The notes under the pieces are model-generated. The model worked only from the letters and a program-made list of their open reading frames with translations, had not been told where the DNA came from and made no database searches. A DNA stretch of 64,000 nucleotides from Priestia koreensis (GTDB taxonomy: Bacteria > Bacillota > Bacilli > Bacillales > Bacillaceae_H): assembly GCF_001274935.1 (NCBI RefSeq), contig NZ_LILC01000002.1:639924-703923 (forward strand), read 5' to 3'. Shown here in pieces: positions 53,289-63,255 of the stretch. Every line of letters starts with the position of its first letter. The stretch's first letter is position 1. The position numbers and the translations under genes are program-made.

Positions 53289-55001
53289 ATGAACTGGTTT
53301 GTTAATCTAACATTTGGAAAGAAGATTTTTAGCCTTGTGATTGTGGCAATCCTATTTATTTTGTGGGTCAGCACCATCTCCTATAATTATATGAATCAAA
53401 TGGCGAATAATTCAAACATGATGTATTCCAATCGACTTTTGTCAGTCGATCTCATGAATAAAATTCGTTACAACATTCGCACAAGTGAGTCTCTCGTCTT
53501 TAAAAATATGCTTACGGAAGACAAGACAATTGTTAAACAATTCAACCAACAGTTAGCGAACAATCGAAAAGTGAACGATCAGATGATGAAAAAATACGAA
53601 GCAACATCCATGACGTCAAAAGAACGTGAAATGTTTAATCAATTAAAGAAAGATTTTGCGGCTTTTCGAGCCGTAAGACAGGTTGCAATTGATTTGGCTG
53701 ACTCTGGAAAAAATAAAGAGGCGTACGCTTATTATAGCGAGAATGCCAGTGATAAATTCGAAGAGTTAAGTAATCTATTAAACCAATTAGTTGATTTAAA
53801 TGCTCAAAAGGCAAAGGAATTAAATACCGAGTCAACGACAAGCTTTCAAAAAGCCATATGGATTACTCTTGGAATTACAGCAGGAGCTATTATTAGTTTC
53901 TTCCTTCTCGCGATGTATGTGACACGTACCATTACACGACCAGTAGCGTCTATGAAAGACTTAATGAAGCATGCAGAAGATGGGGATTTAACGGTACAAG
54001 GGTATTACCAGTCGAAGGATGAACTAGGACAGCTGACGTCTTCGTTTAACAATATGATGACAGGACTTCGGAGTACGATGAAAGATATCCAAAGCAATGC
54101 AGTATCATTGGCTGCGAATTCGGAAGAGCTGACGGCGATAGGAGAACAATCGAAAGAGTCTGCCGATCAAGTAGCAAGCGATGTACAGCAGGTGGCAAGA
54201 GGAGCAGTTGAACAAGGAAAGCAGGCAGAGGAGGGAGCAAAAGGAACAGAGGAAGTGAGCATTGGCATTCAGCGTATTGCGAGTAGCTCCACAGAAGTAG
54301 CTGACCTTGCTTTAAAAGCGGCTGAAGGGGCTCAGCAAGGAAATACGTTCGTGCAAAAAGCGATTTCACAAATGGAAAATATTCAAGATTCCGTGGAAGA
54401 AACAGCTCAGGTTATTCAGCTACTAGATGAACGAGCCAAAAACATCGAGCGGATCGTGAGTGTCATTACCGATATTGCGTCGCAAACGAATCTTTTAGCA
54501 CTAAACGCTGCTATTGAAGCCGCAAGAGCCGGCGAACAAGGAAAAGGGTTTGCGGTCGTAGCAGATGAAGTCCGGAAATTAGCGGAGCAGTCAGCAAGCT
54601 CCTCGAGAGAAATTACGGATTTAATCAAGGGCATTCAGAAAGATTCTGTAAAATCCGTGGAATCAATGAGAAAAGTAAAAGAAGAATCAAAATCTGGAAC
54701 GGAAATCATTGGACAAGTGGGCAGTGTGTTTGGTCATATTCTTGAGCAGTCGGAAAGTGTCGCACATCAAGTTCAAGATGTGTCTGCTACGTCAGAGGAA
54801 ATCTCCGCGGTTAGTGAAGAACTAAATGCAGCTGTAGGAGAAATTAGCGCCATTGCTAATCAAACAGCTAGAAATTCAGAAAGCGTCGCGGCTTCTACTC
54901 AGCAACAGCTTGTCGCAATTGAAGAGCTTGCTTCTGCGTCAGCGCATTTATCGAGAATGGCAGAAGATTTGCAAACGCTTGTTGGAAAATTTACGGTGTG
55001 A
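53289..55001 (+). CDS. Methyl-accepting chemotaxis protein with 4HB sensor
   Basis: The 570-residue protein has TM1 at about 10-30, a four-helix-bundle external sensor of about 150 residues, TM2 at about 191-212, a HAMP domain beginning [15 protein letters not shown], and a long coiled-coil MCP signalling domain. The tip is [35 protein letters not shown]. It signals to CheA/CheW; the ligand is unknown. It is followed 12 bp later by a CheW gene, a dedicated pair. Confidence 0.93.
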   Translation: MNWFVNLTFGKKIFSLVIVAILFILWVSTISYNYMNQMANNSNMMYSNRLLSVDLMNKIRYNIRTSESLVFKNMLTEDKTIVKQFNQQLANNRKVNDQMMKKYEATSMTSKEREMFNQLKKDFAAFRAVRQVAIDLADSGKNKEAYAYYSENASDKFEELSNLLNQLVDLNAQKAKELNTESTTSFQKAIWITLGITAGAIISFFLLAMYVTRTITRPVASMKDLMKHAEDGDLTVQGYYQSKDELGQLTSSFNNMMTGLRSTMKDIQSNAVSLAANSEELTAIGEQSKESADQVASDVQQVARGAVEQGKQAEEGAKGTEEVSIGIQRIASSSTEVADLALKAAEGAQQGNTFVQKAISQMENIQDSVEETAQVIQLLDERAKNIERIVSVITDIASQTNLLALNAAIEAARAGEQGKGFAVVADEVRKLAEQSASSSREITDLIKGIQKDSVKSVESMRKVKEESKSGTEIIGQVGSVFGHILEQSESVAHQVQDVSATSEEISAVSEELNAAVGEISAIANQTARNSESVAASTQQQLVAIEELASASAHLSRMAEDLQTLVGKFTV

Positions 55002-55013
55002 GGAGGATCAAAC

Positions 55014-55418
55014 GTGTTGGTAAATAAATCTGTTATCGTAAAGGTTGGAGAAGAAGAGTTTGCCATTCAGGTTGACTACGTCATTTCAATTGAACGGATG
55101 CAGCCCTATCGAAGATTCCCAGGACCTGAAGGACTTTTAAAAGGGATGATGCAAGTGCGTGGAGAAGTCATTCCCATTATGTCTCTAGCAAACTATTTCG
55201 GAGAGCGTCATGATAAGGAAGAGCAGGAGCAGCGTATTGTGGTAATTGAATATCATCATAAGGTCATTGGCGTAATCGTCGATGAGGCAACAGATGTGGT
55301 AACCATTGAACCAACGAACGTACAGAAAATTCAAGAGATGGAAACCGTTAAGCTTGGCGAGCGAATGATTATTTTATTGGATGTTCCTTCTATTATTAAC
55401 AAAGCAATTTTATCATAA
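55014..55418 (+). CDS. CheW-like chemotaxis coupling protein
   Basis: The 134-residue CheW domain contains KVGEEEFAIQVDYVISIERM at the N-terminus and GEVIPIMSLANYFG, VVIEYHHKVIGVIVDEATDVV later, the usual five-strand CheW pattern. It couples chemoreceptors to CheA. The GTG start at 55014 follows GAGGAGG. Its place directly behind an MCP gene suggests a receptor-specific coupler beside the main CheW of the flagellar operon. Confidence 0.9.
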   Translation: MLVNKSVIVKVGEEEFAIQVDYVISIERMQPYRRFPGPEGLLKGMMQVRGEVIPIMSLANYFGERHDKEEQEQRIVVIEYHHKVIGVIVDEATDVVTIEPTNVQKIQEMETVKLGERMIILLDVPSIINKAILS

Positions 55419-55419
55419 G

Positions 55420-55464
55420 AAACGCCCTTACTCATCGTCTTATCCGCTGGGGAAGGGCGTTTTC
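55420..55464. terminator. Terminator between cheW-like and M48 protease genes
   Basis: AAACGCCCTT and AAGGGCGTTT around a 23-nt loop; convergent genes flank it. Confidence 0.75.
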
Positions 55465-55469
55465 CTTCG

Positions 55470-56276
55470 TTATTTATCAAAGGAGATGGTTTGCTGAGTT
55501 GAGTGAAGAAAGGAAGCAGGAACTCCATACGATTCTGGATACGTATAGAAGTTTTGCACAGCCTTAATTCGTTTCGGAAGAGGAGGATGGGTAGATAGCT
55601 TTTCACTCATCCATACGAAAAGGCCCGTTTCTCTCATACTAGTTGCAATGTATTCTTTCACATTTAAGTTTATAGATAGCGGGGTACCTACAGCTAACAC
55701 TCCTAGTGCATGAACGGCTGCCTGCTCATTTTTAATATAAGCACTAGCCATGCGGTCACACGTATACTCACAAGCTCTCGAATAAGCGCTTCCTAAATAA
55801 GGAACCCACATCGCAGGTAAAATAAGGATATTTTTTACAATGTGATTTTGTTTAATATGAGCAAGCTCGTGGGCGATGACAAACTGTAGCTCCTCATCGT
55901 GGCCTTCAGCGGCTATTTCCACAATATTTGAGTAGAGAACAACAAAGTTTCGTCCGAAAAAACGGGTTGCAAACGCATTAAGCGCGCCCTCAGACTGAAC
56001 GATGAATATATGAGGAAGACGGATTAAGTCCATTTCTTCAATCATCTTAGCGGCTTTTTTATGAATGTCAGGATACTGTTTTTCGGTAAGTCGAACGCCG
56101 TTTCGTCGGATTGACCCCATAATTAGTCCATGTGTCCACCACGAAATAAATAGTCCCAAGATTAGAACGATAATGCCAACAATGCTAAAGATGAGTAAGA
56201 AATAGATAATGATACTTACAATTAAACATAGAATAAAGTAGATTTTTTCCTTATCATGAACAAGCTGACGGTGCAT
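55470..56276 (-). CDS. M48-family membrane metalloprotease
   Basis: The 268-residue protein has two adjacent N-terminal hydrophobic helices (about 15-55) and the zinc motif HELAH in FVIAHELAHIKQNH. The third ligand Glu lies near CEYTCDRMASAYI. It belongs to the Ste24/HtpX-like M48 group involved in membrane protein quality control. The start at 56276 is chosen because AGGAGG on the minus strand is 7 nt away; ATG 56282 is only one base from it. A further hydrophobic segment lies near 160. Confidence 0.88.
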   Translation of the reverse strand: MHRQLVHDKEKIYFILCLIVSIIIYFLLIFSIVGIIVLILGLFISWWTHGLIMGSIRRNGVRLTEKQYPDIHKKAAKMIEEMDLIRLPHIFIVQSEGALNAFATRFFGRNFVVLYSNIVEIAAEGHDEELQFVIAHELAHIKQNHIVKNILILPAMWVPYLGSAYSRACEYTCDRMASAYIKNEQAAVHALGVLAVGTPLSINLNVKEYIATSMRETGLFVWMSEKLSTHPPLPKRIKAVQNFYTYPESYGVPASFLHSTQQTISFDK

Positions 56277-56453
56277 GTGCATTCCTCCTAAAAATGTATA
56301 AAGGTATTTAGTCTAAAAAGACAATTCCTTTTTTTGGATGTTATGAAACGTCTTTTTTTATGACAAGTGAACGGCTCGTTCTACAAAGCGTTTAGTGTTA
56401 CAATAGGTGAATAAAAAGCTCGATTAAAAATAGCATAGGAATAGAGGAAAACG

Positions 56454-57104
56454 ATGAATCAAACAGTAGAGATTATTGAGCAAACAAAGGGTTGGGTAAA
56501 GGAAAAATTGGCCCATGATCACAGCGGCCACGACTGGGATCATATTAAGAGGGTGCACCGAAATGCGCTGCTGATCGCAAAAGACGTCGAAGTAGATATA
56601 CTCGTAATTGAACTAGCGGCTCTTCTTCATGATGCGGTAGATGAAAAGCTCTTTTCAGATGTGGAGCAGGCTTACCGAGATGTAAGAGCTTTATTGGAGC
56701 CGTTTGCAATTACAACGGAGCAAACCGAGCACGTCATCACGATCCTTCGTGGAATATCATTTAAAGGAGGTCAGCAACCTCCTCTTCAGACAATGGAAGG
56801 TCATATTGTTCAGGATGCAGATCGTTTAGATGCAATTGGAGCCATTGGCGTAGCCAGAACGTTTACATATGGAGGGTCAAAAGGACACCGAATGTACGAT
56901 GAGGAATTAGCGGTTCGTGATCATATGACCGCAGAAGAGTATCGTAAAAACGAGTCCACCCCCATTCATCATTTTTACGAAAAGCTTCTCAAGCTCAAGG
57001 ACTTAATGAACACAGATAAAGGGAGAGAACTAGCAGAAGAACGTCATGCGTTCATGGAGCAATTTTTACAACAATTTTTGAAAGAATGGAATGGTTTAGC
57101 ATGA
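56454..57104 (+). CDS. ypgQ: HD-domain phosphohydrolase
   Basis: The 216-residue HD-family enzyme has metal ligands in HSGHDWDHIKRVHRNAL (H..HD) and LLHDAVDEK, and QDADRLDAIGAIGVAR. The B. subtilis YpgQ homologue is reported to hydrolyse nucleotide triphosphates with Mn; the cellular substrate is uncertain. The SD is GAGGAAAACG. It overlaps the ABC-F gene by 4 bp (ATGA). Confidence 0.88.
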   Translation: MNQTVEIIEQTKGWVKEKLAHDHSGHDWDHIKRVHRNALLIAKDVEVDILVIELAALLHDAVDEKLFSDVEQAYRDVRALLEPFAITTEQTEHVITILRGISFKGGQQPPLQTMEGHIVQDADRLDAIGAIGVARTFTYGGSKGHRMYDEELAVRDHMTAEEYRKNESTPIHHFYEKLLKLKDLMNTDKGRELAEERHAFMEQFLQQFLKEWNGLA

Positions 57105-58993
57105 AGATATTAGCGGTTGAGGGATTAACAAAATCCTACGGAGAAAAAGAATTATTTGATCACCTGTCATTTACGATCTCAGAAAACGAGCGAATTGGCC
57201 TGATTGGTGTGAACGGAACAGGGAAATCCACGCTACTAAAAATTATTGCCGGTTTAGACGTATCAGATGAGGGTGAGATTACGCACCCGAAAGACTATCA
57301 CATAAGCTATCTAGCACAGCATCCTGAATTCAATCCAGATTGGACAGTTCTAGAGCAAATCTTTAGCGGTGATACGCCTCTTCTACAGCTTTTAAAAGAA
57401 TATGAGCTCGCCCTTTATCGTTTGCAGCAAGATTCAATGAATGAAAGCTATCAGCAAGACGTGTTTCGTCTGCAGCAGCGCATGGATGCGATGAATGCAT
57501 GGGATGCCAATTCAAATGCACAGGCCATTTTAAACAAGCTCGGCATCACAAAAATGGATGCCAAAATGGGTGAAATGTCAGGTGGACAGAAAAAACGAGT
57601 GGCGCTAGCACAGTGTCTTATCGAAACACCTGATTTATTGATTTTGGATGAGCCGACCAACCACCTTGATTATCAAACAATCAAATGGCTTGAGGAATAC
57701 CTCTCACGCTACCAAGGTTCCCTTTTACTTGTCACGCATGATCGCTATTTCTTAGATGCCATTACAAACCGTATGTTTGAACTTGAAGGTGGTCACATCT
57801 ACTCGTACGAAGGCAACTATGCGGCTTTTCTAGAAGGAAAAGCGATTCGGGAGGAAAATGAGCGCGCCACACAGGCGAAGCTTCAAAACTTGTACCGAAA
57901 TGAACTAGCATGGATTCGTCGCGGAGCAAAAGCAAGAACGACAAAACAAAAAGCGAGAATTCAGCGCTTCGAAGATCTTGAAGGGAAATTGGGAGGTCCT
58001 GAGAGTGAAAAGTTAGACATGAGCCTCTCGGGAAGTCGCCTTGGAAAGAAAGTATTTGAACTAAGCGCTGTATCAAAGTCATACGAAGATAAGACGCTTG
58101 TCAGAGATTTGACGCATATCATCCAAAAACGAGATCGTTTAGGGATTACAGGACAAAATGGAAGTGGAAAATCGACATTGTTGAATATGATTGCAGGACG
58201 AATTGAACCAGAGGCAGGTGAAATCGACCGTGGTCAAACGGTTAAGATCGCTTATTATACGCAGGAAAATGACGACATGGATCTTAATCAGCGCATGATC
58301 GACTATGTAAAAGAGTCAGCAGAAGTGATTCATGCGAGTGACGGAAAAACGCTGTCTGCTTCGCAAATGCTTGAGCGCTTTTTATTCCCGTCTCATACAC
58401 ACGGCACCCCAATTCGTAAATTATCGGGTGGGGAACGTCGACGTCTCTATTTATTGAAGCTGTTAATGACTGAACCAAATGTCCTTTTACTAGATGAGCC
58501 GACGAATGATTTAGATACGCAAACGCTAACGATTCTAGAAGACTATTTAGAAGAGTTTCCGGGTGTCGTGATCACGGTTTCGCATGACCGCTATTTCTTA
58601 GATAAAGTGGCTGATTATCTATTCGTGTTTAAAGGTCAGGGAGAAATTGAAACGTATTTCGGTGCTTACACAGAGTATCTTGAAAAAGAAGAAACGAAGC
58701 AAAAAGAACCTGTGGCGAAAAAAGAAAAAATGGAAAAGTCACAGCCTGAAAAAACAAAAAAACGTCGCTTATCCTACAAGGAACAAAAAGAGTGGGAAGA
58801 GATTGAGGATCGAATTGCAGAAGCTGAGGAGGAAGTAGAGCGCCTCGCTGCTGAAATTGAGCAGGCAGGAAGCAACTATGAAAAAGCCCATCAGCTGTCT
58901 GTTGCCCAAGAGGAAACAAATGCCGAACTAAACCGACTAATGGATCGTTGGGCAGAGCTTTCAGAACTTGTGGAAGAACTACAAGGGTCGTAA
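57101..58993 (+). CDS. yfmR: ABC-F ATPase acting on the ribosome
   Basis: The 630-residue protein has two ATPase domains in one chain, with no membrane part. Walker A motifs are GVNGTGKST and GQNGSGKST, signatures MSGGQKKRVALAQCL and LSGGERRRLYLLKLL, and Walker B ILDEPTNHLD and LLDEPTNDLD. The linker has RRGAKARTTKQKARI, and a C-terminal coiled coil (about 550-628) is present. This matches Uup/YfmR-type ABC-F proteins, which relieve ribosome stalling in functional overlap with EF-P. The start at 57101 overlaps ypgQ (ATGA). Confidence 0.92.
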   Translation: MKILAVEGLTKSYGEKELFDHLSFTISENERIGLIGVNGTGKSTLLKIIAGLDVSDEGEITHPKDYHISYLAQHPEFNPDWTVLEQIFSGDTPLLQLLKEYELALYRLQQDSMNESYQQDVFRLQQRMDAMNAWDANSNAQAILNKLGITKMDAKMGEMSGGQKKRVALAQCLIETPDLLILDEPTNHLDYQTIKWLEEYLSRYQGSLLLVTHDRYFLDAITNRMFELEGGHIYSYEGNYAAFLEGKAIREENERATQAKLQNLYRNELAWIRRGAKARTTKQKARIQRFEDLEGKLGGPESEKLDMSLSGSRLGKKVFELSAVSKSYEDKTLVRDLTHIIQKRDRLGITGQNGSGKSTLLNMIAGRIEPEAGEIDRGQTVKIAYYTQENDDMDLNQRMIDYVKESAEVIHASDGKTLSASQMLERFLFPSHTHGTPIRKLSGGERRRLYLLKLLMTEPNVLLLDEPTNDLDTQTLTILEDYLEEFPGVVITVSHDRYFLDKVADYLFVFKGQGEIETYFGAYTEYLEKEETKQKEPVAKKEKMEKSQPEKTKKRRLSYKEQKEWEEIEDRIAEAEEEVERLAAEIEQAGSNYEKAHQLSVAQEETNAELNRLMDRWAELSELVEELQGS

Positions 58994-58997
58994 TGAC

Positions 58998-59031
58998 AAA
59001 AGCGTGTCGCCAAAGGCGGCACGCTTTTTTT
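58998..59031 (+). terminator. Terminator of ypgQ-yfmR
   Basis: AAAGCGTG-T-CGCC, loop AAA, GGCG-G-CACGCTTT, then T-run. Confidence 0.88.
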
Positions 59032-59113
59032 AGAGGGTTCAGCATATTAGACGGTAGACTTTCGTGTATGCTACAATTCAAGATAGGAATTTGTATTAAA
59101 GGAGCGGTTAAAC

Positions 59114-60238
59114 ATGAGAATTAAATCAATCGAACCTACCCCAAGTCCAAACACGATGAAAATCAGTTTAGACGAAGTTTTACCAGGTGGGAAAAGCAAC
59201 AATTACAACAAAGACAATGTGCAGGAAGCACCGGCAGTAGTTCAAGAAATCATGAAGGTCGAAGGAGTGAAAGGCGTCTATCATGTCGCAGACTTCTTAG
59301 CCGTAGAGCGAAATGCAAGATACGATTGGCAACTGCTCCTTCCTCTTGTACGTGCCGCATTTGGTGAATCAGTAGAAGAAAATGAGGAACAAGCGAAGCA
59401 ACCAAACGATCATTTTGGTGAAGTAAAAGTGTCCATTCAAGTCTTCAAAAATGTTCCGATGCAAGTAAAACTAGCGGACGATCATAATGAAAAACGCTTT
59501 GGTCTTCCAGAACGCTTTCAGCTAGCCGTTGCAGAAGTTCAGCGCTACGCAGATAACGTCGTATTAGAACGTAAGTGGAAAGAGCAAGGGGTTCGCTACG
59601 GTGAGCTTGAAGAAATTGGTCAAGAAGTAGTCGAGGAACTTTCAGCTGCTTACCCGGAAGAGCGATTGCATCGTCTTGTCAAAACGGCGAAGGATGAAAA
59701 AGAAGGAACGGTTACCATTCAGCCTCGTTCAAGCTACAAGGTAACGACTGATATGTTAGACGAGGAAGATTGGCAAAAGCGCTATGCGCATCTAGAACAA
59801 ATGAATCCGACAGAAGAGGATCTTCCTGTGTTAGAGAAGGCCCTACATGATGAGAAACCGTCTATTCGACGCTTGGCTACGGTCTATCTTGGCATGATTG
59901 AAAATAAAGCGGTGCTTCCGTATCTTTACGAAGCGCTCAAAGATAAGTCTGTAACGGTACGCCGTACAGCAGGTGACTGCTTATCAGACTTAGGGTTCGA
60001 AGAAGCAGCTCCTGCTATGTGTGAAGCGTTACAGGATAAAAACAAGCTTGTACGTTGGCGTGCGGCGATGTTTTTGTATGAAGTGGGAGACGACGCTTCT
60101 CTTCCGGCGCTTAAGGCTGCAGAAAATGATGCAGAGTTTGAAGTAAGCATGCAAATTAAAATGGCCATTGAGCGCATTGAAGGCGGAGAAGAAGCGAAAG
60201 GCTCCGTTTGGAAACAGATGACAGAAAGCAGAAAATAA
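59114..60238 (+). CDS. ypgR: YpgR/CvfC-like HEAT-repeat protein
   Basis: The 374-residue protein has an N-terminal Nfu_N-like domain (TPSPNTMKISLDE..., VKGVYHVADFLAVERN), a middle domain, and C-terminal HEAT repeats from about 235 with RRLATVYLGMIENKAVLPYLYEAL and RRTAGDCLSDLGFEEAAPAM. The S. aureus relative is the conserved virulence factor CvfC. The biochemical role is unknown; the Nfu-type N-terminus hints at iron-sulfur handling, though the Nfu CxxC is absent. SD AAAGGAG. Confidence 0.85.
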   Translation: MRIKSIEPTPSPNTMKISLDEVLPGGKSNNYNKDNVQEAPAVVQEIMKVEGVKGVYHVADFLAVERNARYDWQLLLPLVRAAFGESVEENEEQAKQPNDHFGEVKVSIQVFKNVPMQVKLADDHNEKRFGLPERFQLAVAEVQRYADNVVLERKWKEQGVRYGELEEIGQEVVEELSAAYPEERLHRLVKTAKDEKEGTVTIQPRSSYKVTTDMLDEEDWQKRYAHLEQMNPTEEDLPVLEKALHDEKPSIRRLATVYLGMIENKAVLPYLYEALKDKSVTVRRTAGDCLSDLGFEEAAPAMCEALQDKNKLVRWRAAMFLYEVGDDASLPALKAAENDAEFEVSMQIKMAIERIEGGEEAKGSVWKQMTESRK

Positions 60239-60245
60239 CAATGAG

Positions 60246-60270
60246 AGAAGGCTTACAAGGCCTTCTTTTC
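60246..60270 (+). terminator. Terminator of ypgR
   Basis: AGAAGGC, loop TTACAAG, GCCTTCT, then TTTCTTTT. Confidence 0.82.
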
Positions 60271-60323
60271 TTTTGTTTCAAAAGAAAGCGCTACCAAATG
60301 GTCAGAATAAATAAAAAGATTAA

Positions 60324-60370
60324 AAAATTCTGATAATAAGGTTGAAAAAGTCAGAAAAAAGGTCTATATT
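60324..60370 (+). promoter_or_regulatory. ilvD promoter with CodY-like sites
   Basis: Promoter TTGAAA (60342-60347), 17 bp, TATATT (60365-60370). A CodY-like motif (11 of 15) is at 60324-60338 just upstream of -35, and a weaker one (10 of 15) lies within the spacer. ilvD is a CodY target in B. subtilis. Confidence 0.55.
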
Positions 60371-60422
60371 GTTTTAAATATAGAGAATATTTCATTTATT
60401 TGAGGTTAGGGAGGAACTAATA

Positions 60423-62135
60423 ATGAGCAAAGATCTTAGAATTCGTAGTAAGGCCATCAGTGAAGACGCAAGACGAGCACCGAACCGTGCTATGCTCAGA
60501 GCAGTTGGGTTTAAAGATGAAGATTTTAAAAAACCGATGATTGGAATTGCAGGAACGTGGAGTGAAGTTACTCCTTGTAATATACATATTGATCAATTAG
60601 CAATAAGAGCGAAGAAAGGTGTAAGTGAGGCCGGTGGCGCACCGCTTATTTTTAATACGATTACCGTGTCAGATGGAATTTCAATGGGAACAGACGGAAT
60701 GCGCTACTCGCTTCCAAGCCGTGATGTAATTGCTGACTCAATTGAAACCGTAGTGGGCGCTGAAAATCTTGATGCGTACGTAGCGGTTGGAGGCTGCGAT
60801 AAAAATATGCCAGGCTGTATGATTGCGATTGCACGCTCTGAAGTACCAGCGTTGTTCGTGTACGGCGGAACGATTTCACCGGGATACCATAACGGCAAAA
60901 AGTTAGATATCGTATCTGTATTTGAAGGAGTAGGACAATATAATGCAGGAAAAATCACTCGTGAAGAACTAAATGATATCGAGTGTCATGCGTGTCCTGG
61001 AGCTGGATCGTGCGGGGGAATGTACACGGCAAATACGATGGCATCAGCTATTGAGGCGCTAGGAATGAGCTTACCTGGAAGTTCATCAAATCCAGCGGAA
61101 TCACCAAATAAGCTAGACGATTGCTACAAAGCTGGACAAGCAGCGTATCATTTGCTTGAAAAAGGAATCTATCCAAAAGACATCATGACGAAAAAAGCAT
61201 TTGAAAATGCAATTACCGTCGTTATGGCACTTGGAGGTTCCACAAATGCCGTTCTTCATTTATTAGCCATTGCACATTCAGTGGAAGTAGATCTAGATTT
61301 AGATGATTTTGATCGTATTCAAAAGAAAGTGCCTCACTTAGCTGATTTAAAGCCGAGCGGAAAATACGTAATGGAGGACTTACACGAAATTGGTGGAATT
61401 CCTGCCGTTATGAAACTATTGCTTGAAGAAGGATACTTGCACGGTGATTGTTTGACGGTAACAGGAAAAACGATCGCGGAAAACTTAGCTGATGCACCTT
61501 CTTTAAAAGAGGGGCAAGATATCATCCAGCCCGTATCAAAACCACTTCGCGAAGCGGGACCGCTTGTTATTTTAAAAGGGAACCTAGCGCCAAGCGGGGC
61601 ACTTGCAAAAGTATCCGGTGTGAAGGTTACTCGTCATACGGGACCAGCAAAAGTGTTTGATACCGAGGAAGAAGCAACACAGGCCGTGATGAACAATGAA
61701 ATTGTAGACGGTGACGTGCTAGTTATTCGCTACGAGGGGCCAAAAGGTGGTCCTGGTATGCCTGAAATGCTCTCACTATCTGCCATTCTTGTCGGGAAAG
61801 GGCTTGGAGAATCTGTTGCGCTTCTAACAGACGGTCGTTTTTCAGGTGGAACACATGGACTTGTTGTAGGGCATATCGCACCTGAAGCACAGGTTGGAGG
61901 ACCGATTGCACTTCTTCAAACAGGGGACGAAGTGACGATTGATTCGGTTGCCCAGGAAATTACAATGAACGTGAGCGCAGATGAGTTAGAACGTCGTCGT
62001 GAAGACTGGATTGCACCACCTCTTCATAACAAGGGCGTTCTTGGTAAATATGCACGCCTTGTATCATGCTCATCAAAAGGGGCTGTAACAGACCTCTTTG
62101 AAGAAGCTGAGCAAAAAGTGCCGGTTAAAAAATAA
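60423..62135 (+). CDS. ilvD: Dihydroxy-acid dehydratase
   Basis: The 570-residue iron-sulfur enzyme works in branched-chain amino acid synthesis, converting 2,3-dihydroxy-isovalerate to 2-ketoisovalerate and the isoleucine analogue. Cluster cysteines appear in [10 protein letters not shown] and [18 protein letters not shown]. Other landmarks are [11 protein letters not shown] at the start and [19 protein letters not shown] near the end. Full length for the family. The SD is AGGGAGGA. Its terminator is interrupted by the element at 62159. Confidence 0.95.
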   Translation: MSKDLRIRSKAISEDARRAPNRAMLRAVGFKDEDFKKPMIGIAGTWSEVTPCNIHIDQLAIRAKKGVSEAGGAPLIFNTITVSDGISMGTDGMRYSLPSRDVIADSIETVVGAENLDAYVAVGGCDKNMPGCMIAIARSEVPALFVYGGTISPGYHNGKKLDIVSVFEGVGQYNAGKITREELNDIECHACPGAGSCGGMYTANTMASAIEALGMSLPGSSSNPAESPNKLDDCYKAGQAAYHLLEKGIYPKDIMTKKAFENAITVVMALGGSTNAVLHLLAIAHSVEVDLDLDDFDRIQKKVPHLADLKPSGKYVMEDLHEIGGIPAVMKLLLEEGYLHGDCLTVTGKTIAENLADAPSLKEGQDIIQPVSKPLREAGPLVILKGNLAPSGALAKVSGVKVTRHTGPAKVFDTEEEATQAVMNNEIVDGDVLVIRYEGPKGGPGMPEMLSLSAILVGKGLGESVALLTDGRFSGGTHGLVVGHIAPEAQVGGPIALLQTGDEVTIDSVAQEITMNVSADELERRREDWIAPPLHNKGVLGKYARLVSCSSKGAVTDLFEEAEQKVPVKK

Positions 62136-62150
62136 ATAAAAAGGCCTCCT
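62136..62150 (+). terminator. Left part of the ilvD terminator, split by the element at 62159
   Basis: AAATAAAAAGGCCTCCT lies before the duplicated TGCTTAAG. Joined with the sequence after the right copy (GATTTCTTTTTTT, from 62568), it forms a terminator: TCCTT/AAGGA around the loop GCTT, a CC/TT mismatch, then AAAAGG with TCTTTT. The loop lies within the duplication. Confidence 0.65.
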
Positions 62151-62158
62151 TGCTTAAG
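62151..62158 (+). repeat. Left copy of an 8-bp target-site duplication (TGCTTAAG)
   Basis: TGCTTAAG recurs at 62560-62567 just outside the right inverted repeat. The next base is G on both sides, as in copy 1. Confidence 0.85.
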
Positions 62159-62210
62159 GAGGCCTCTGAAAAACTTCGGATTTTTTTAGATAATCATTAG
62201 AACATAAGAC

Positions 62211-62256
62211 AAAAAAGCTGAATCCACTCCGTTTTTGGAATGGATTCAGCTTTTTT
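62211..62256. terminator. Terminator hairpin carried by element copy 2
   Basis: AAAAAAGCTGAATCCA pairs with TGGATTCAGCTTTTTT. The stem differs from copy 1 at several positions (GTTGGATA versus GCTGAATCCA) while both arms change together, so pairing is kept. Confidence 0.78.
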
Positions 62257-62382
62257 CATTCTTTTTAGGCTGCCGGTGAAAATGGACCTTGCCCCTTGCA
62301 TTTCCATGCCAACTAGACCCGCGGATGTGGCGCATCATACCCGTATCTATGCTTGAATTCGCTATTCTATCTGATGCAGTCG

Positions 62383-62501
62383 CTCTAGGTTGTTTGAAAC
62401 GGAAGGTGCGAGACTCCTGCGGGATTAGCGTGACAGGTGAGACCCCGCAGCGCAGCGAGGAGGCTCACCGCACGCCCCACGGAAAGCGAAGCGACCTGGA
62501 G
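62383..62501. repeat. GC-rich foldable segment of the element (copy 2)
   Basis: Nearly identical to 597-715. The outer stem here is CTCTAGG with CCTGGAG (one G-U). The pairs CTGCGGG/CCCGCAG, CTCCT/AGGAG and GGTGAG/CTCACC are all kept. Confidence 0.65.
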
Positions 62502-62559
62502 TGGAAATCAACCGACTCCGTTATGAACGCAACCCTTTAAGGACTTTTTCAGTGGCCTC

Positions 62560-62567
62560 TGCTTAAG
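62560..62567 (+). repeat. Right copy of the 8-bp target-site duplication (TGCTTAAG)
   Basis: Exact repeat of 62151-62158, followed by the T-rich end of the ilvD terminator. Confidence 0.85.
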
Positions 62568-62704
62568 GATTTCTTTTTTTGCTGGAGATCGCCTGCTCTA
62601 TAAATTCCGTCTAACAATGGGAAATTACGGTTCATTTCATTGCGCTACAGCCTGCATTTGTAGTATGCTGTAAGCGTTAAAGGAACGTGAGGAGGTAATT
62701 CACC

Positions 62705-63139
62705 ATGTCAATGGCTTATGAAGAATATATGCGTCAATTGGTTCAACCAATGCGCACAGAGTTAACAAATGCAGGATTTGCAGAATTACGTGATGAAAAC
62801 GCAGTCGAGGAATTTATGGAAAAAGTGGAAGGAACAACGTTTGTGGTTGTCAATTCCGTATGCGGATGTGCGGCTGGATTAGCACGCCCTGCTGCTACCC
62901 AGGCAGTATTGCACAGTGAGAAAAAGCCTGACCATATCGTAACGGTTTTCGCTGGTCAAGATAAAGATGCAACGGCAAAAATGCGCGAATACTTCGATGG
63001 AATTGAACCGTCTTCTCCATCCATGGCTCTTTTAAAAGGAAAAGAAGTGCTTCACTTTATTCCTCGTCATGATATTGAAGGACAGCCACTTGAAGCGATT
63101 TTTGAAAACATCGTGCAAGCCCTTGATAAGCACTGCTAA
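62705..63139 (+). CDS. yphP: Bacilliredoxin
   Basis: The 144-residue DUF1094 (YphP/YqiW) thiol-disulfide protein has the CGC active site Cys53-Gly-Cys55 in NSVCGCAAGLARPAA. In Bacillus these (BrxA/BrxB) remove bacillithiol from proteins after oxidative stress. It ends with DKHC. The start at 62705 has GAGGAGGT at 8-nt spacing; ATG 62711 is a less likely alternative. Next to ilvD as in B. subtilis. Confidence 0.93.
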   Translation: MSMAYEEYMRQLVQPMRTELTNAGFAELRDENAVEEFMEKVEGTTFVVVNSVCGCAAGLARPAATQAVLHSEKKPDHIVTVFAGQDKDATAKMREYFDGIEPSSPSMALLKGKEVLHFIPRHDIEGQPLEAIFENIVQALDKHC

Positions 63140-63207
63140 TTGTCGAATTTCTGACACAGCATATAGGTAGATATTAAAAAGAGTTACGCATATACTTTTG
63201 TAAAGAG

Positions 63208-63236
63208 AAAAGGATGTCATTATGACATCCTTTTTT
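63208..63236 (+). terminator. Terminator of yphP
   Basis: AAAAGGATGTCA, TTA, TGACATCCTTTT then TT. Confidence 0.9.
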
Positions 63237-63255
63237 AACGGAAGCAGGAGGAGCA

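Larger units (their letters stand above)
62159..62559. mobile_element. IS1182-derived non-autonomous element, copy 2 (401 bp)
   Basis: The right end TTTTTCAGTGGCCTC (62545-62559) is identical to that of copy 1. The left end GAGGCCTCTGAAAAA (62159-62173) has one change. The order of parts is the same: hairpin 62211-62256, transposase remnant about 62270-62368, GC-rich segment 62383-62501. Compared with copy 1, about 200 bp are missing between GCTATTC and TATCTGATG, a deletion at short TTCT repeats. The transposase remnant also has a 2-base loss around 62331. It cannot move alone. Confidence 0.85.
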